A stretch of 8,318 bases of DNA from Caryophanales bacterium UBA3210 (lineage in GTDB: Bacteria; Bacillota_I; Bacilli_A; RFN20; CAG-449): NCBI GenBank assembly GCA_002363635.1, contig DEWM01000050.1:7541-15858 (forward strand), read 5' to 3'. Both the position numbers and the translations under genes were made by a program. Below are positions 1 to 5,130 of the stretch, one piece after another. The notes below the pieces were generated by a model, which saw only the letters and a list, made by a program, of their open reading frames with translations, searched no databases and was not told where the DNA came from. How positions within the stretch are numbered: the first letter of the stretch is position 1; every line of letters starts with the position of its first letter.

Positions 1-1
1 C

Positions 2-262
2 CTACTTTTTGAACAATTTTGAAAGTAATCCTTTTTTCTCATATTTCTCTTTAGAAATTAACGAAGCACAATAACCATCTTTACTGATGCTTTCAATTAA
101 TTCATCAACATTAATATTGTCCTCAGAGATAATAATTGTTTGATTTTTTGAATGAGATGAAGATACTTTTTTTACTCCATTAACCTTTCTTGCAAGGTCA
201 TTAACGTGAGCTTCACACATACCACATTTCATTCCATCTACTGATAAAATAATCTTTTCCAT
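2..262 (-). CDS. Small heavy-metal-associated (HMA) domain protein, CopZ-like
   Basis: Complete 86-residue cytosolic protein. It is an HMA (ferredoxin-like fold) metallochaperone-type domain: the motif GMKCGMCEAHV places the metal-binding CxxC at C13 and C16, and the later KDGY (about residues 61-64) matches the end of the fold. It is a little longer than a typical 68-72 residue CopZ because of a basic tail (KKGLLSKLFKK). HMA proteins of this kind bind Cu(I) or similar soft metals and usually hand them to a P-type ATPase or a sensor; the metal here is inferred, not shown. The ATG at 260-262 is preceded by GAGGA seven bases upstream. The gene has its own promoter and a palindrome at the presumed start site. 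It lies 58 bases after tetR, so control by that regulator is plausible. What follows it is outside the window, so a partner ATPase can be neither seen nor excluded. Confidence 0.88.
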   Translation of the reverse strand: MEKIILSVDGMKCGMCEAHVNDLARKVNGVKKVSSSHSKNQTIIISEDNINVDELIESISKDGYCASLISKEKYEKKGLLSKLFKK

Positions 263-274
263 AAAAAAATCCTC

Positions 275-294
275 TAGTTAGCGATAACTAACTA
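275..294. promoter_or_regulatory. Palindromic operator candidate at the HMA gene start site
   Basis: A perfect inverted repeat, TAGTTAG, six bases, CTAACTA, lies immediately downstream of the -10 box and covers the predicted transcription start. A second, shorter register is also possible (TAGTTA, four bases, TAACTA at 275-290). The position suits a repressor that blocks initiation. The TetR-family protein encoded just upstream is the simplest candidate; the arm sequence also loosely recalls DtxR/IdeR-type boxes, which would mean metal control. As RNA it could form a weak 7-bp hairpin, but the T-run starts five bases after the stem and leads into the start codon, so it is a poor terminator. 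Confidence 0.5.
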
Positions 295-299
295 TAAGG

Positions 300-328
300 A
301 TTATAATTTGTTTTTTTTAATTAATCAA
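300..328 (-). promoter_or_regulatory. Promoter of the HMA gene
   Basis: On the minus strand, TTGATT (323-328) and a perfect TATAAT (300-305) are separated by 17 bases, a good sigma-A type promoter. The -35 box overlaps the last codons and stop of tetR. Predicted transcription start is near 293, giving a 5' leader of roughly 30 bases. Confidence 0.65.
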
Positions 329-902
329 GTTTATTTAAAAGTGCCTTACACATAGTAATTACAGCATCGTGGTAATTATCTTTTTGATCTACAGTACCTT
401 CTATTAAGAAACGAACTGTTAAAGTATAAAATGCACCAGATATACCAGTTAAAACTAAATCATAATTAGGTAAATCTTTAAATAAATGATATAAAAGAAA
501 TTTAAAATTTTGCTCAAATTTAATCGCGAAACGATTAGAAAGATCTTTAACCATAAAGAAATAGAAATATCTTCTATTCTCAAAAGTAGATTCAATATAT
601 TTTCTTACTGTATTTTCGAATGACTCATTATCTATTTCATCATTTAAAGAAGAATATAGTTTATTAAAAGCATTATGCGCGCCAATAGTTTGCATATCTT
701 CATAGACTTCAGAAACATTCTTGTAGTATGAATAGAATGTAGTTCTAGATAAATTTGCACGTGCACAAAGTTCAGTTACCCCAATATTTAAGAATGATTC
801 ACCTTCATCAAGTAAATCAAATAAAGTATTAGCAAAAACAATTTGACTCTTTGTAAAATTTAATTCTTTATCGACATATTTTTCGTATGGATTATTTATC
901 AT
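321..902 (-). CDS. TetR/AcrR-family transcriptional regulator
   Basis: Complete 193-residue protein of typical TetR size. The N-terminal DNA-binding part has the family signature: a first helix (about 18-33), then the helix-turn-helix at about 40-62 with IGVTELCARANLSRTTFYSYY, and the following VSEVYEDM helix start. The C-terminal ligand/dimer part (about 75-193) is helical and rich in Phe and Tyr, as in the TetR_C_8-like group; the ligand cannot be read from it. The start ATG (900-902) has GGGAGA upstream at 910-915 within the preceding gene, and the two frames overlap by 11 bases, so the gene is cotranscribed and probably translationally coupled with the HEPN-CBS gene. Likely targets are the operon's own promoter (2025-2053) and the HMA promoter (275-328), both of which carry inverted repeats; the two repeats differ in sequence, so it may bind only one. 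Confidence 0.88.
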   Translation of the reverse strand: MINNPYEKYVDKELNFTKSQIVFANTLFDLLDEGESFLNIGVTELCARANLSRTTFYSYYKNVSEVYEDMQTIGAHNAFNKLYSSLNDEIDNESFENTVRKYIESTFENRRYFYFFMVKDLSNRFAIKFEQNFKFLLYHLFKDLPNYDLVLTGISGAFYTLTVRFLIEGTVDQKDNYHDAVITMCKALLNKLD

Positions 903-1620
903 TATCTGTCTCCCTCTTCTTATTGATAATGTCCCAAGGAGTAATAATACCTAATAAAGGTTCATTCTTTAGTCCGCTTTGAGTAACAAATATCATATAA
1001 ATTTTATCTTTAGATTTTTTATTTGCCAAAAGATTTGTAATTTCATCAATTGGAGTTTTTAATCTCTCAAAGATAAATTTTTCACCTTTTTGGAAATTTA
1101 AATCAATTAAGAATTTATAATCCTTAATCTTTTCTTCTTTCCTTAATTCAATTTCGCCTTTTTTATACGCTAAAGTTAATAAGGCATTATTTGAAAATAT
1201 TCCCGCGACACAATTTTCATCATCTAAAATAGGTACATGAGAATATGATTTTTCATACATTGTTTTGATAACTTCAACTAATGGGGTATCAAATCTAGCA
1301 AAATATAAAGCATTAAGTGGAATCATAACATCACTTGCTTGTAAAGGATCTTTAACTATCGCAATCTCTTTACGTAGAAATTCGATTGAATCTTCACTAA
1401 CTTCAAATAAGTTATCGACATTTCTATGAGCAAGGTTGTTTCTAAGTATTCTTAAAATATCAAGAGTATCCGCACGTTCTCTAGCACCATCAAGAGGACT
1501 TTTCTCCAAAAAATGATAATGCTCTTTAATAGGAGATTCAGCATATGGATAGGTTCTTGCTAAATAACTTTCTAATTCTTTATAAAGATTTAAAAATATT
1601 TGGTTGTTTGACTTCATCAT
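892..1620 (-). CDS. HEPN-like N-terminal domain fused to a CBS-domain pair
   Basis: 242 residues if translation starts at the ATG at 1618-1620, which forms an ATGA overlap with the stop of dfx. ATGs at 1632 (four residues longer) and 1617 are alternatives; none has a good ribosome binding site, which fits translational coupling. Residues about 5-92 form a helical domain with RILRNNLAHR. The R60-x4-H65 spacing is the HEPN signature (RNx3H-type), found in RNA-cleaving or nucleotide-modifying domains. Residues about 95-157 form CBS1 (SDVMIP, then SHVPILDDENCVAGIFS), and about 175-234 form CBS2, ending GIITPWDII. CBS pairs usually bind adenine nucleotides and act as energy or redox sensors. No membrane segment or other enzyme domain is present. 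A nucleotide-gated HEPN function is inference; a catalytically dead HEPN scaffold is equally possible. Overlaps with dfx (4 bases) and tetR (11 bases) place it in the superoxide-stress operon. Confidence 0.8.
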   Translation of the reverse strand: MMKSNNQIFLNLYKELESYLARTYPYAESPIKEHYHFLEKSPLDGARERADTLDILRILRNNLAHRNVDNLFEVSEDSIEFLRKEIAIVKDPLQASDVMIPLNALYFARFDTPLVEVIKTMYEKSYSHVPILDDENCVAGIFSNNALLTLAYKKGEIELRKEEKIKDYKFLIDLNFQKGEKFIFERLKTPIDEITNLLANKKSKDKIYMIFVTQSGLKNEPLLGIITPWDIINKKRETDNDK

Positions 1621-1994
1621 TTGTTGAGCCATAATGAGTGAAGATTACAATATGCTAACGCATCAAGAACTTCATCATCATCGGCAATATAGAATTTTGC
1701 TTCTGGAGCATCGCCTGGTTTAAGGTCTACTCGTTGATGAGATTTCTTAGTATCAAGAATAATGAATTCAATATAATGATTATCTAGCATTGGATGAGCA
1801 ACTTCTCCAACTTTAACTGTAACAACGTTGCCGTCTCTTACAATTACAGGTCGATGCTTTTCAACTGCTGCTTCTGCTGTATTTGGTTTAAGTTCAACCA
1901 TATCTTTATTACAGCAAACAATATTAGGGTTAGAGGAGGATTTAATTACTTCGACAATCTTGCCGCAGCTTAAACATTTAAAATATTTATTCAT
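1617..1994 (-). CDS. dfx: Class I desulfoferrodoxin (superoxide reductase)
   Basis: Complete 125-residue protein, the usual length for 2Fe superoxide reductases. It reduces superoxide to hydrogen peroxide in the cytosol without making oxygen, using electrons from rubredoxin or similar donors. The N-terminal desulforedoxin domain has the Fe(Cys)4 ligands C7, C10, C27 and C28 (FKCLSCG ... VCCNKDM). The catalytic domain has EKHRP (E45, K46, H47), H67 and H73 (VAHPMLDNHYIEFI), and C116 and H119 (AYCNLHSLW), the full His4Cys iron site with the active-site Glu-Lys pair. The ATG at 1992-1994 follows AAAGGAGAAA at a normal distance. It is the first gene of an overlapping operon with the HEPN-CBS and TetR genes. 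The TGA stop overlaps the next start codon. Expression is probably controlled through the inverted repeat around its promoter. Confidence 0.97.
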   Translation of the reverse strand: MNKYFKCLSCGKIVEVIKSSSNPNIVCCNKDMVELKPNTAEAAVEKHRPVIVRDGNVVTVKVGEVAHPMLDNHYIEFIILDTKKSHQRVDLKPGDAPEAKFYIADDDEVLDALAYCNLHSLWLNK

Positions 1995-2008
1995 AGTGTT
2001 ATTTCTCC

Positions 2009-2053
2009 TTTACACTTTGTAATTATTTTAACATCAAAGTAATAAAGTGTAAA
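2009..2053. promoter_or_regulatory. Inverted repeat flanking the dfx promoter, operator candidate
   Basis: Perfect 10-base arms TTTACACTTT (2009-2018) and AAAGTGTAAA (2044-2053) are separated by 25 bases. One arm covers the -35 box; the other covers the predicted transcription start and runs into the ribosome binding site. The left arm also overlaps a small palindrome, TTACA-CTT-TGTAA (2010-2022). Because the upstream arm is not transcribed, this is not an RNA hairpin; two identical protein sites on either face of the promoter are more likely. It does not match the PerR, Fur or Rex consensus. The binder could be the operon's TetR protein. Confidence 0.5.
2025..2053 (-). promoter_or_regulatory. 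Promoter of the dfx operon
   Basis: On the minus strand, TTTACA (2048-2053) and TAAAAT (2025-2030) lie 17 bases apart, and TG one base before the -10 box makes an extended -10 (TGTTAAAAT). Predicted start is near 2018. It is the only convincing promoter ahead of dfx and would drive dfx, the HEPN-CBS gene and tetR. Confidence 0.65.
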
Positions 2054-2096
2054 CTAGACAAATATATCATTTATTGTAAAGAATTATATTTATTGC

Positions 2097-2123
2097 ATAA
2101 AAAAAGGCACCACGAATGGTGCC
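2097..2123 (-). terminator. Intrinsic terminator after the small membrane protein gene
   Basis: On the minus strand, GGCACCA and TGGTGCC pair perfectly over 7 bp around a UUCG tetraloop and are followed directly by seven T residues. It lies 14 bases after the stop codon at 2138 and insulates the dfx promoter from upstream transcription. Confidence 0.92.
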
Positions 2124-2137
2124 ATTATTATCTCTAA

Positions 2138-2365
2138 TTAGATATTTAATAATCTTAAAATGTGTTTGCTTAAAATCATTAAGATGATGTCTAAGATCCA
2201 GATGATGTTCCATCCAAGGAATAAACGAAGTAATGCTGCAACGATTTTTCCTTCTGAGAATCTTGTAGCGACACCTAAAATCCATGATGTAACTGGGATG
2301 ATTGCAAGAATAACACTTACGAGATAGTTAAGACCAAAGTAGTCTCCGCCCTTGCTTTTTGCCAT
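2138..2365 (-). CDS. Small two-helix membrane protein of unknown function
   Basis: Complete 75-residue protein. After a short polar start (MAKSKGGDYFG), two hydrophobic segments can be seen at about residues 12-33 (LNYLVSVILAIIPVTSWILGVA) and 48-66 (FLGWNIIWILDIILMIL), joined by a short basic loop. No signal cleavage site or catalytic motif is visible. The FLGWNIIWILD stretch is reminiscent of small membrane families such as Pmp3/YqaE or phage superinfection-immunity proteins, but the match is too loose to name a family. The ATG at 2363-2365 has a strong AAAGGAGA eight bases upstream. It has its own promoter and terminator, so it appears to be a separate transcription unit and not part of the dfx operon. 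Topology with both ends on the same side is inferred. Confidence 0.82.
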   Translation of the reverse strand: MAKSKGGDYFGLNYLVSVILAIIPVTSWILGVATRFSEGKIVAALLRLFLGWNIIWILDIILMILSKHILRLLNI

Positions 2366-2393
2366 TATTAATGTCTCCTTTCTTTTTTCTTAA

Positions 2394-2421
2394 ATTATAG
2401 CACAAACTTATTGTTTGTAAC
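2394..2421 (-). promoter_or_regulatory. Promoter of the small membrane protein gene with internal palindrome
   Basis: The minus strand has GTTACA (2416-2421), 16 bases, then TATAAT (2394-2399), with TG one base before it (extended -10, TGCTATAAT). The spacer holds a perfect inverted repeat, ACAAAC-AATAA-GTTTGT (2402-2418), a classic operator position between -35 and -10. Confidence 0.6.
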
Positions 2422-2453
2422 TCACTTTTTTATAAATAAATTAAACTAATTGT

Positions 2454-4229
2454 TTATTTTGTAGTTATATAAGGTTCTCCACCTAATAAAAGAATCATTT
2501 TTACTGCAAGAGGAGAATAATCATCTGCGATAACTTTTAGATTTTTATCAAGCATTCCTCTACCTAAAACCTTAATGTATGTAACCTTCTTGTAGCCTGG
2601 AATTCTTTCTTTAATCGCCTTTAAATCAACTACTTCTCCGTTTTCAAAATATTTTGCAAGTACATCAATATTAATAATTGCTTTTTTAGTAGGATTTTGT
2701 TTTACATCTACATAACGAAGTTTTCTTTCAGCAGTATTATCAGAAACAAGTTTATTAGCTTCAGAAGCTTCAACTTTCTTAACTACTTTAATTTTTTCTT
2801 CTCTTACAACTTTCTTTTCTTCTACTGGTTTAGGATTTTTAACTTCATAAGCCTTGATTAAGCCTCTTTCAATTAATGGCTCATTTTCTTCAAAAGGATA
2901 ATCTAAAGCATAGTTATGATTAATAACTTCACCTTCTTCAACTTTAAGTTCAGTCATTAATTTATTAATTAATTCTAATGAATATTTTAATTTTCTATCT
3001 GTCTTAATTCTAATTAATGTTGGAGTATCTTCTTTCTTAGATGAAACATCTTCAACATGATATTTAGAATCTTGGAGTTTAGGATCCATATTTAAATATA
3101 AGCATAATGTTTTACCTCTTACTTCAAGTAACGCAAGTGGTACTCTACCTCTTTTAAATGATTCATGTCCCCAAGAAATTCTTGAAGAAATCTTTTCATA
3201 ACTAAGTAAAGCTTTCTTAATTTCTGAATAGTAAGATTTAGTAGAAGATTCTGCTTGAATAATTTTTGCAGTAAAGGATTTTCTATATCTATAGCCAAAA
3301 GGTGCTACATCAATATTTGGATGTTCTGAAAGAGGAGTATTTAAAGAAACTTCTACTTTATTTTCTTTTACTAATCCTCTTTCAATTAAATGTTCTAAAG
3401 TATCAACTTTAAAATCTTTCGCATAATCTAAATTAGTAATTTCTTTTTCTTCTAAACCATATTCTTTCATTACGTCACGGATTAAATCTTTTGCGTATTC
3501 AACTTTACGGTCTGATTTAATTCTAAATAATGAAGGAGTATCTTCTTTTTTAGAAGAAACATCTTCTACTAAATATTTAGTACCTTCATATTTTTTAGGA
3601 TCAAGAGCAAGATATAAACATAATGTCTTACCTCTTACCTGTAAGATTGCTAAAGTCTTTCTTCCTGACTTAAATGTTTCATGTTTCCAAGAAAGTCTAT
3701 TTTTAACATCAAAGCTCATTAAACAATTTTTAACATCTGAATAATAACCTTTTAATGTTCTATCACCAAGAATCAATTTAGCTTCTAAAGATTTGTTATA
3801 TCTAATTTGAAATTTCTTATTTGTCTTTTCATCATAAATGACAACTTTTTCTTCTACTTCTTCATCATCTTTATCTTCTTCAACTACTTCGACAACTTTT
3901 TCTTCTTCGACAAGTGTAGGTTCTTTTTTTATTTCATCATTAACAATAGAATCTAAAGAAACAACTTCTTCATCATATCTCACTACTGGTTCTTCTTTTA
4001 CTTCCTTAACTTCTTCTATTTTATTAAGTTCTTGTTCTCTTCTTTTCTTTGCTCTTTCTTGTCTTGCTAATTTTTTAGTGTATTTATTTTGTTCAACTAA
4101 GTTATCACTATTTTTAACTTCTTCAACTTTATTCTTTTTGTTTTTAAAATGATTAATAACAAAAAATACAACTAACGCTGCAAGAAAAACAGAAGCTATT
4201 ATAATAGTAATTAATGTCTGTTGGTCCAT
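2454..4229 (-). CDS. Membrane-anchored protein with two tandem repeat domains and a C-terminal uL15-like domain
   Basis: 591 residues from the ATG at 4227-4229, chosen because GGGGAGGAA lies just upstream; an ATG 19 codons earlier has no such site. Residues about 5-26 are one hydrophobic helix with a basic flank (HFKNKKNK), so the rest is probably cytosolic. Residues about 28-137 are a Lys/Glu-rich, likely coiled or disordered linker. Two homologous domains follow at about 138-288 and 312-461, sharing VRGKTLCLYL, VEDVSSKKEDTP, RIK.DRK, a YYS/SW..E.F pattern and LIERGL. After another charged linker, residues about 517-585 (INIDVLAKYF, then KVLGRGMLDKNLKV, ending LLGGE) resemble the C-terminal half of ribosomal protein uL15 (L15/L18e fold); the Arg/Gly-rich L15 N-terminus is absent, so it is not a ribosomal protein in the ordinary sense. 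Function is unknown. It is flanked by its own promoter and lies between unrelated genes. Confidence 0.85.
   Translation of the reverse strand: MDQQTLITIIIASVFLAALVVFFVINHFKNKKNKVEEVKNSDNLVEQNKYTKKLARQERAKKRREQELNKIEEVKEVKEEPVVRYDEEVVSLDSIVNDEIKKEPTLVEEEKVVEVVEEDKDDEEVEEKVVIYDEKTNKKFQIRYNKSLEAKLILGDRTLKGYYSDVKNCLMSFDVKNRLSWKHETFKSGRKTLAILQVRGKTLCLYLALDPKKYEGTKYLVEDVSSKKEDTPSLFRIKSDRKVEYAKDLIRDVMKEYGLEEKEITNLDYAKDFKVDTLEHLIERGLVKENKVEVSLNTPLSEHPNIDVAPFGYRYRKSFTAKIIQAESSTKSYYSEIKKALLSYEKISSRISWGHESFKRGRVPLALLEVRGKTLCLYLNMDPKLQDSKYHVEDVSSKKEDTPTLIRIKTDRKLKYSLELINKLMTELKVEEGEVINHNYALDYPFEENEPLIERGLIKAYEVKNPKPVEEKKVVREEKIKVVKKVEASEANKLVSDNTAERKLRYVDVKQNPTKKAIINIDVLAKYFENGEVVDLKAIKERIPGYKKVTYIKVLGRGMLDKNLKVIADDYSPLAVKMILLLGGEPYITTK
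2847..3818 (-). repeat. Tandem internal duplication within the uL15-like membrane protein gene
   Basis: The two coding copies are about 3366-3818 (first) and 2847-3296 (second), with a period of about 171-172 codons. Similarity persists at DNA level: bases 3022-3056 and 3535-3569 differ at only about three of 35 positions (around the VEDVSSKKEDTP codons), and the codons for RGKTLCLYL are also nearly identical. Other parts of the copies have diverged at about half their residues, so the duplication is old and these blocks are selectively conserved. Confidence 0.85.
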
Positions 4230-4286
4230 AATTATTCCTCCCCGATATAAAATGTAATTAAAAAATAAATCCAATTTCTTTGGCAT

Positions 4287-4316
4287 ATTATAATCGCATC
4301 TATATGTCTATGTTAC
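4287..4316 (-). promoter_or_regulatory. Probable promoter of the uL15-like membrane protein gene
   Basis: On the minus strand, a perfect TATAAT (4287-4292) has a GTAACA -35-like hexamer (4311-4316) 18 bases upstream. The predicted leader is about 50 bases and AT-rich, and no riboswitch-like fold is seen in it. A second TATAAT further upstream (within 4321-4330) lacks a good -35. Confidence 0.45.
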
Positions 4317-4344
4317 ATATTATAAAATATAGTTTCTTACTTTT

Positions 4345-4377
4345 CTACAAAAAATGGACCAAAAATAGGTCCATTTT
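4345..4377 (-). terminator. Intrinsic terminator after the 2H phosphoesterase gene
   Basis: AAAATGGACC and GGTCCATTTT pair perfectly (10 bp; arms at 4351-4360 and 4368-4377) around a 7-base loop, with further T residues on the minus strand. It begins ten bases after the stop codon. The flanking A and T runs make it potentially bidirectional, although no plus-strand gene reads into it. Confidence 0.9.
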
Positions 4378-4386
4378 CTTCATCAC

Positions 4387-4923
4387 TTATTTAAATATAA
4401 TTTTTTTTAATACTTTATAAGTTTCCGGTAAACCTTCAGGAGAATAACCTATTAAATATTTATTTAAATATAATCTATTTTTTAATTTTTCATCCTTAAG
4501 TTTTTCATAACCTTTATTTAAAATTTCAGCATTCTCATTCATATATAAAGTCGTATGAAATTTATAATTTAAATCTAATTCATGATAAGAAATATGATAT
4601 TTCTCATTTAATAATTTATTAAGACTTTGACTTATATATTTAATATAGTCATTTTCATAATATCTAATCCAAAGAATTCCTTTGTCAACTTCAATTCCTT
4701 TAACATCTATATAAAATGGTTTCAATGTTTTATAAAATGACTCAACATCTTTAATGATTAAATCTTCTTGACCTTCAGGTAACTTACAAGAAATCTTTAA
4801 AGAAATATGATATGGAAGGCCATTAGTTCCATAATGAAAAGATAATGATTTTTCAATCTGACTCACTTTCTTTTTCAAATCTTTATAATAATCATCTACA
4901 TCTATTGCTAACCATAAATACAT
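4387..4923 (-). CDS. 2H phosphoesterase superfamily protein (LigT / 2'-5' RNA ligase-like)
   Basis: Complete 178-residue protein of normal length for the 2H superfamily. The two catalytic motifs are both present: HISL at residues 39-42 (H39, S41) and HTTL at 123-126 (H123, T125), spaced about 84 residues as expected for the two lobes. The start MYLWLAIDVD is the usual first strand of these enzymes. Family members hydrolyse or ligate 2',5' or cyclic phosphodiester bonds in RNA or small nucleotides; the substrate of this one cannot be read from sequence. The ATG at 4921-4923 has GGAG seven bases upstream. It is a single-gene unit with an extended -10 promoter, a roughly 90-base leader carrying a 9-codon frame, and a strong terminator. 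Its codon use is very AT-rich and Lys/Tyr-rich, like the neighbours. Confidence 0.85.
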   Translation of the reverse strand: MYLWLAIDVDDYYKDLKKKVSQIEKSLSFHYGTNGLPYHISLKISCKLPEGQEDLIIKDVESFYKTLKPFYIDVKGIEVDKGILWIRYYENDYIKYISQSLNKLLNEKYHISYHELDLNYKFHTTLYMNENAEILNKGYEKLKDEKLKNRLYLNKYLIGYSPEGLPETYKVLKKIIFK

Positions 4924-4941
4924 ATATGTTCTCCATTAAAA

Positions 4942-4971
4942 TTAATCTTGGAATAAAGGTGTAACGTGCAT
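4942..4971 (-). CDS. Possible 9-codon leader peptide upstream of the 2H phosphoesterase gene
   Basis: A short frame encodes MHVTPLFQD and stops 18 bases before the 2H phosphoesterase start codon. It is preceded by a perfect GGAGG (4982-4986) ten bases upstream of its ATG, a better ribosome binding site than that of the main gene. No family is recognisable and it has no run of one regulatory amino acid. It may be a translated leader that controls the downstream gene, or the GGAGG may be accidental. The peptide shares TPLF with the CysK C-terminus, which is probably chance. Confidence 0.35.
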   Translation of the reverse strand: MHVTPLFQD

Positions 4972-4987
4972 ATCTAGTGCACCTCCA
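4957..4987 (-). promoter_or_regulatory. Alternative hairpins over the leader ribosome binding site
   Basis: In the leader RNA, GUGCA and UGCAC can pair (5 bp, 7-base loop), burying the leader start codon. Alternatively AGGUG of the GGAGG element can pair with CACCU further down (5 bp), burying the ribosome binding site. The two structures use the same GUG and exclude each other. Both stems are short, so this is a candidate only. Confidence 0.35.
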
Positions 4988-5022
4988 TTAACTAATTATT
5001 ATATATTTTTATATTCAACTTC

Positions 5023-5051
5023 ATTATACCAAATGTTATATAGAAGTTTAA
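5023..5051 (-). promoter_or_regulatory. Extended -10 promoter of the 2H phosphoesterase gene
   Basis: The minus strand shows TGGTATAAT (a TG-n-TATAAT extended -10; hexamer at 5023-5028) with a weak TTAAAC at 5046-5051, 17 bases upstream. It lies after the cysK terminator, so the 2H gene is an independent unit with a leader of about 90 bases. Confidence 0.6.
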
Positions 5052-5089
5052 AAGTTCTTAGTATCAATTGATATCTATAATTTAAAATA

Positions 5090-5122
5090 AATATCAAAAA
5101 AAGAGTTCTTCACGAACTCCTT
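5090..5122 (-). terminator. Intrinsic terminator after cysK
   Basis: GAGTTC and GAACTC (5114-5119 and 5103-5108) form a 6-bp core stem around a 5-base loop, which extends to 9 bp with A-T pairs and one G-U pair. A run of T residues follows on the minus strand. It starts eight bases after the cysK stop codon. Confidence 0.88.
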
Positions 5123-5130
5123 GAATGTAT

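Noticed and set aside
1828..2022. Plus-strand open frame of 64 codons
   Set aside because: It lies antisense to dfx, whose motifs are complete, has no ribosome binding site and resembles no family.
2025..2053. PerR, Fur or Rex box at the dfx promoter
   Set aside because: The inverted repeat does not fit their usual patterns (TTATAAT-type for PerR/Fur, TTGTG...CACAA for Rex).
2067..2285. Minus-strand frame of 72 codons running through the terminator at 2097-2123
   Set aside because: It is out of frame with the small membrane protein gene, which has a strong ribosome binding site, and it reads through a strong hairpin.
2422..2453. Intrinsic terminator after the uL15-like membrane protein gene
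   Set aside because: Only an all-A/T stem (AAATAAA with TTTATTT) with a long loop can be drawn; it lacks G-C pairs and is not convincing.
3838..4152. Plus-strand Ser/Thr-rich frame of 104 codons resembling a low-complexity surface protein
   Set aside because: It is the antisense shadow of the Lys/Glu-rich linker of the uL15-like membrane protein; the Ser/Thr content follows from reading GAA/AAA codons backwards.
4230..4286. A 19-codon extension of the uL15-like membrane protein
   Set aside because: The upstream ATG has no ribosome binding site, and the GGGGAGGAA before 4229 would lie inside the coding region.
4942..4971. Short leader frame as a remnant of a duplicated cysK tail (shared TPLF before the stop)
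   Set aside because: Only four adjacent residues match, no further similarity is seen upstream, and codons differ; chance is the simpler explanation.
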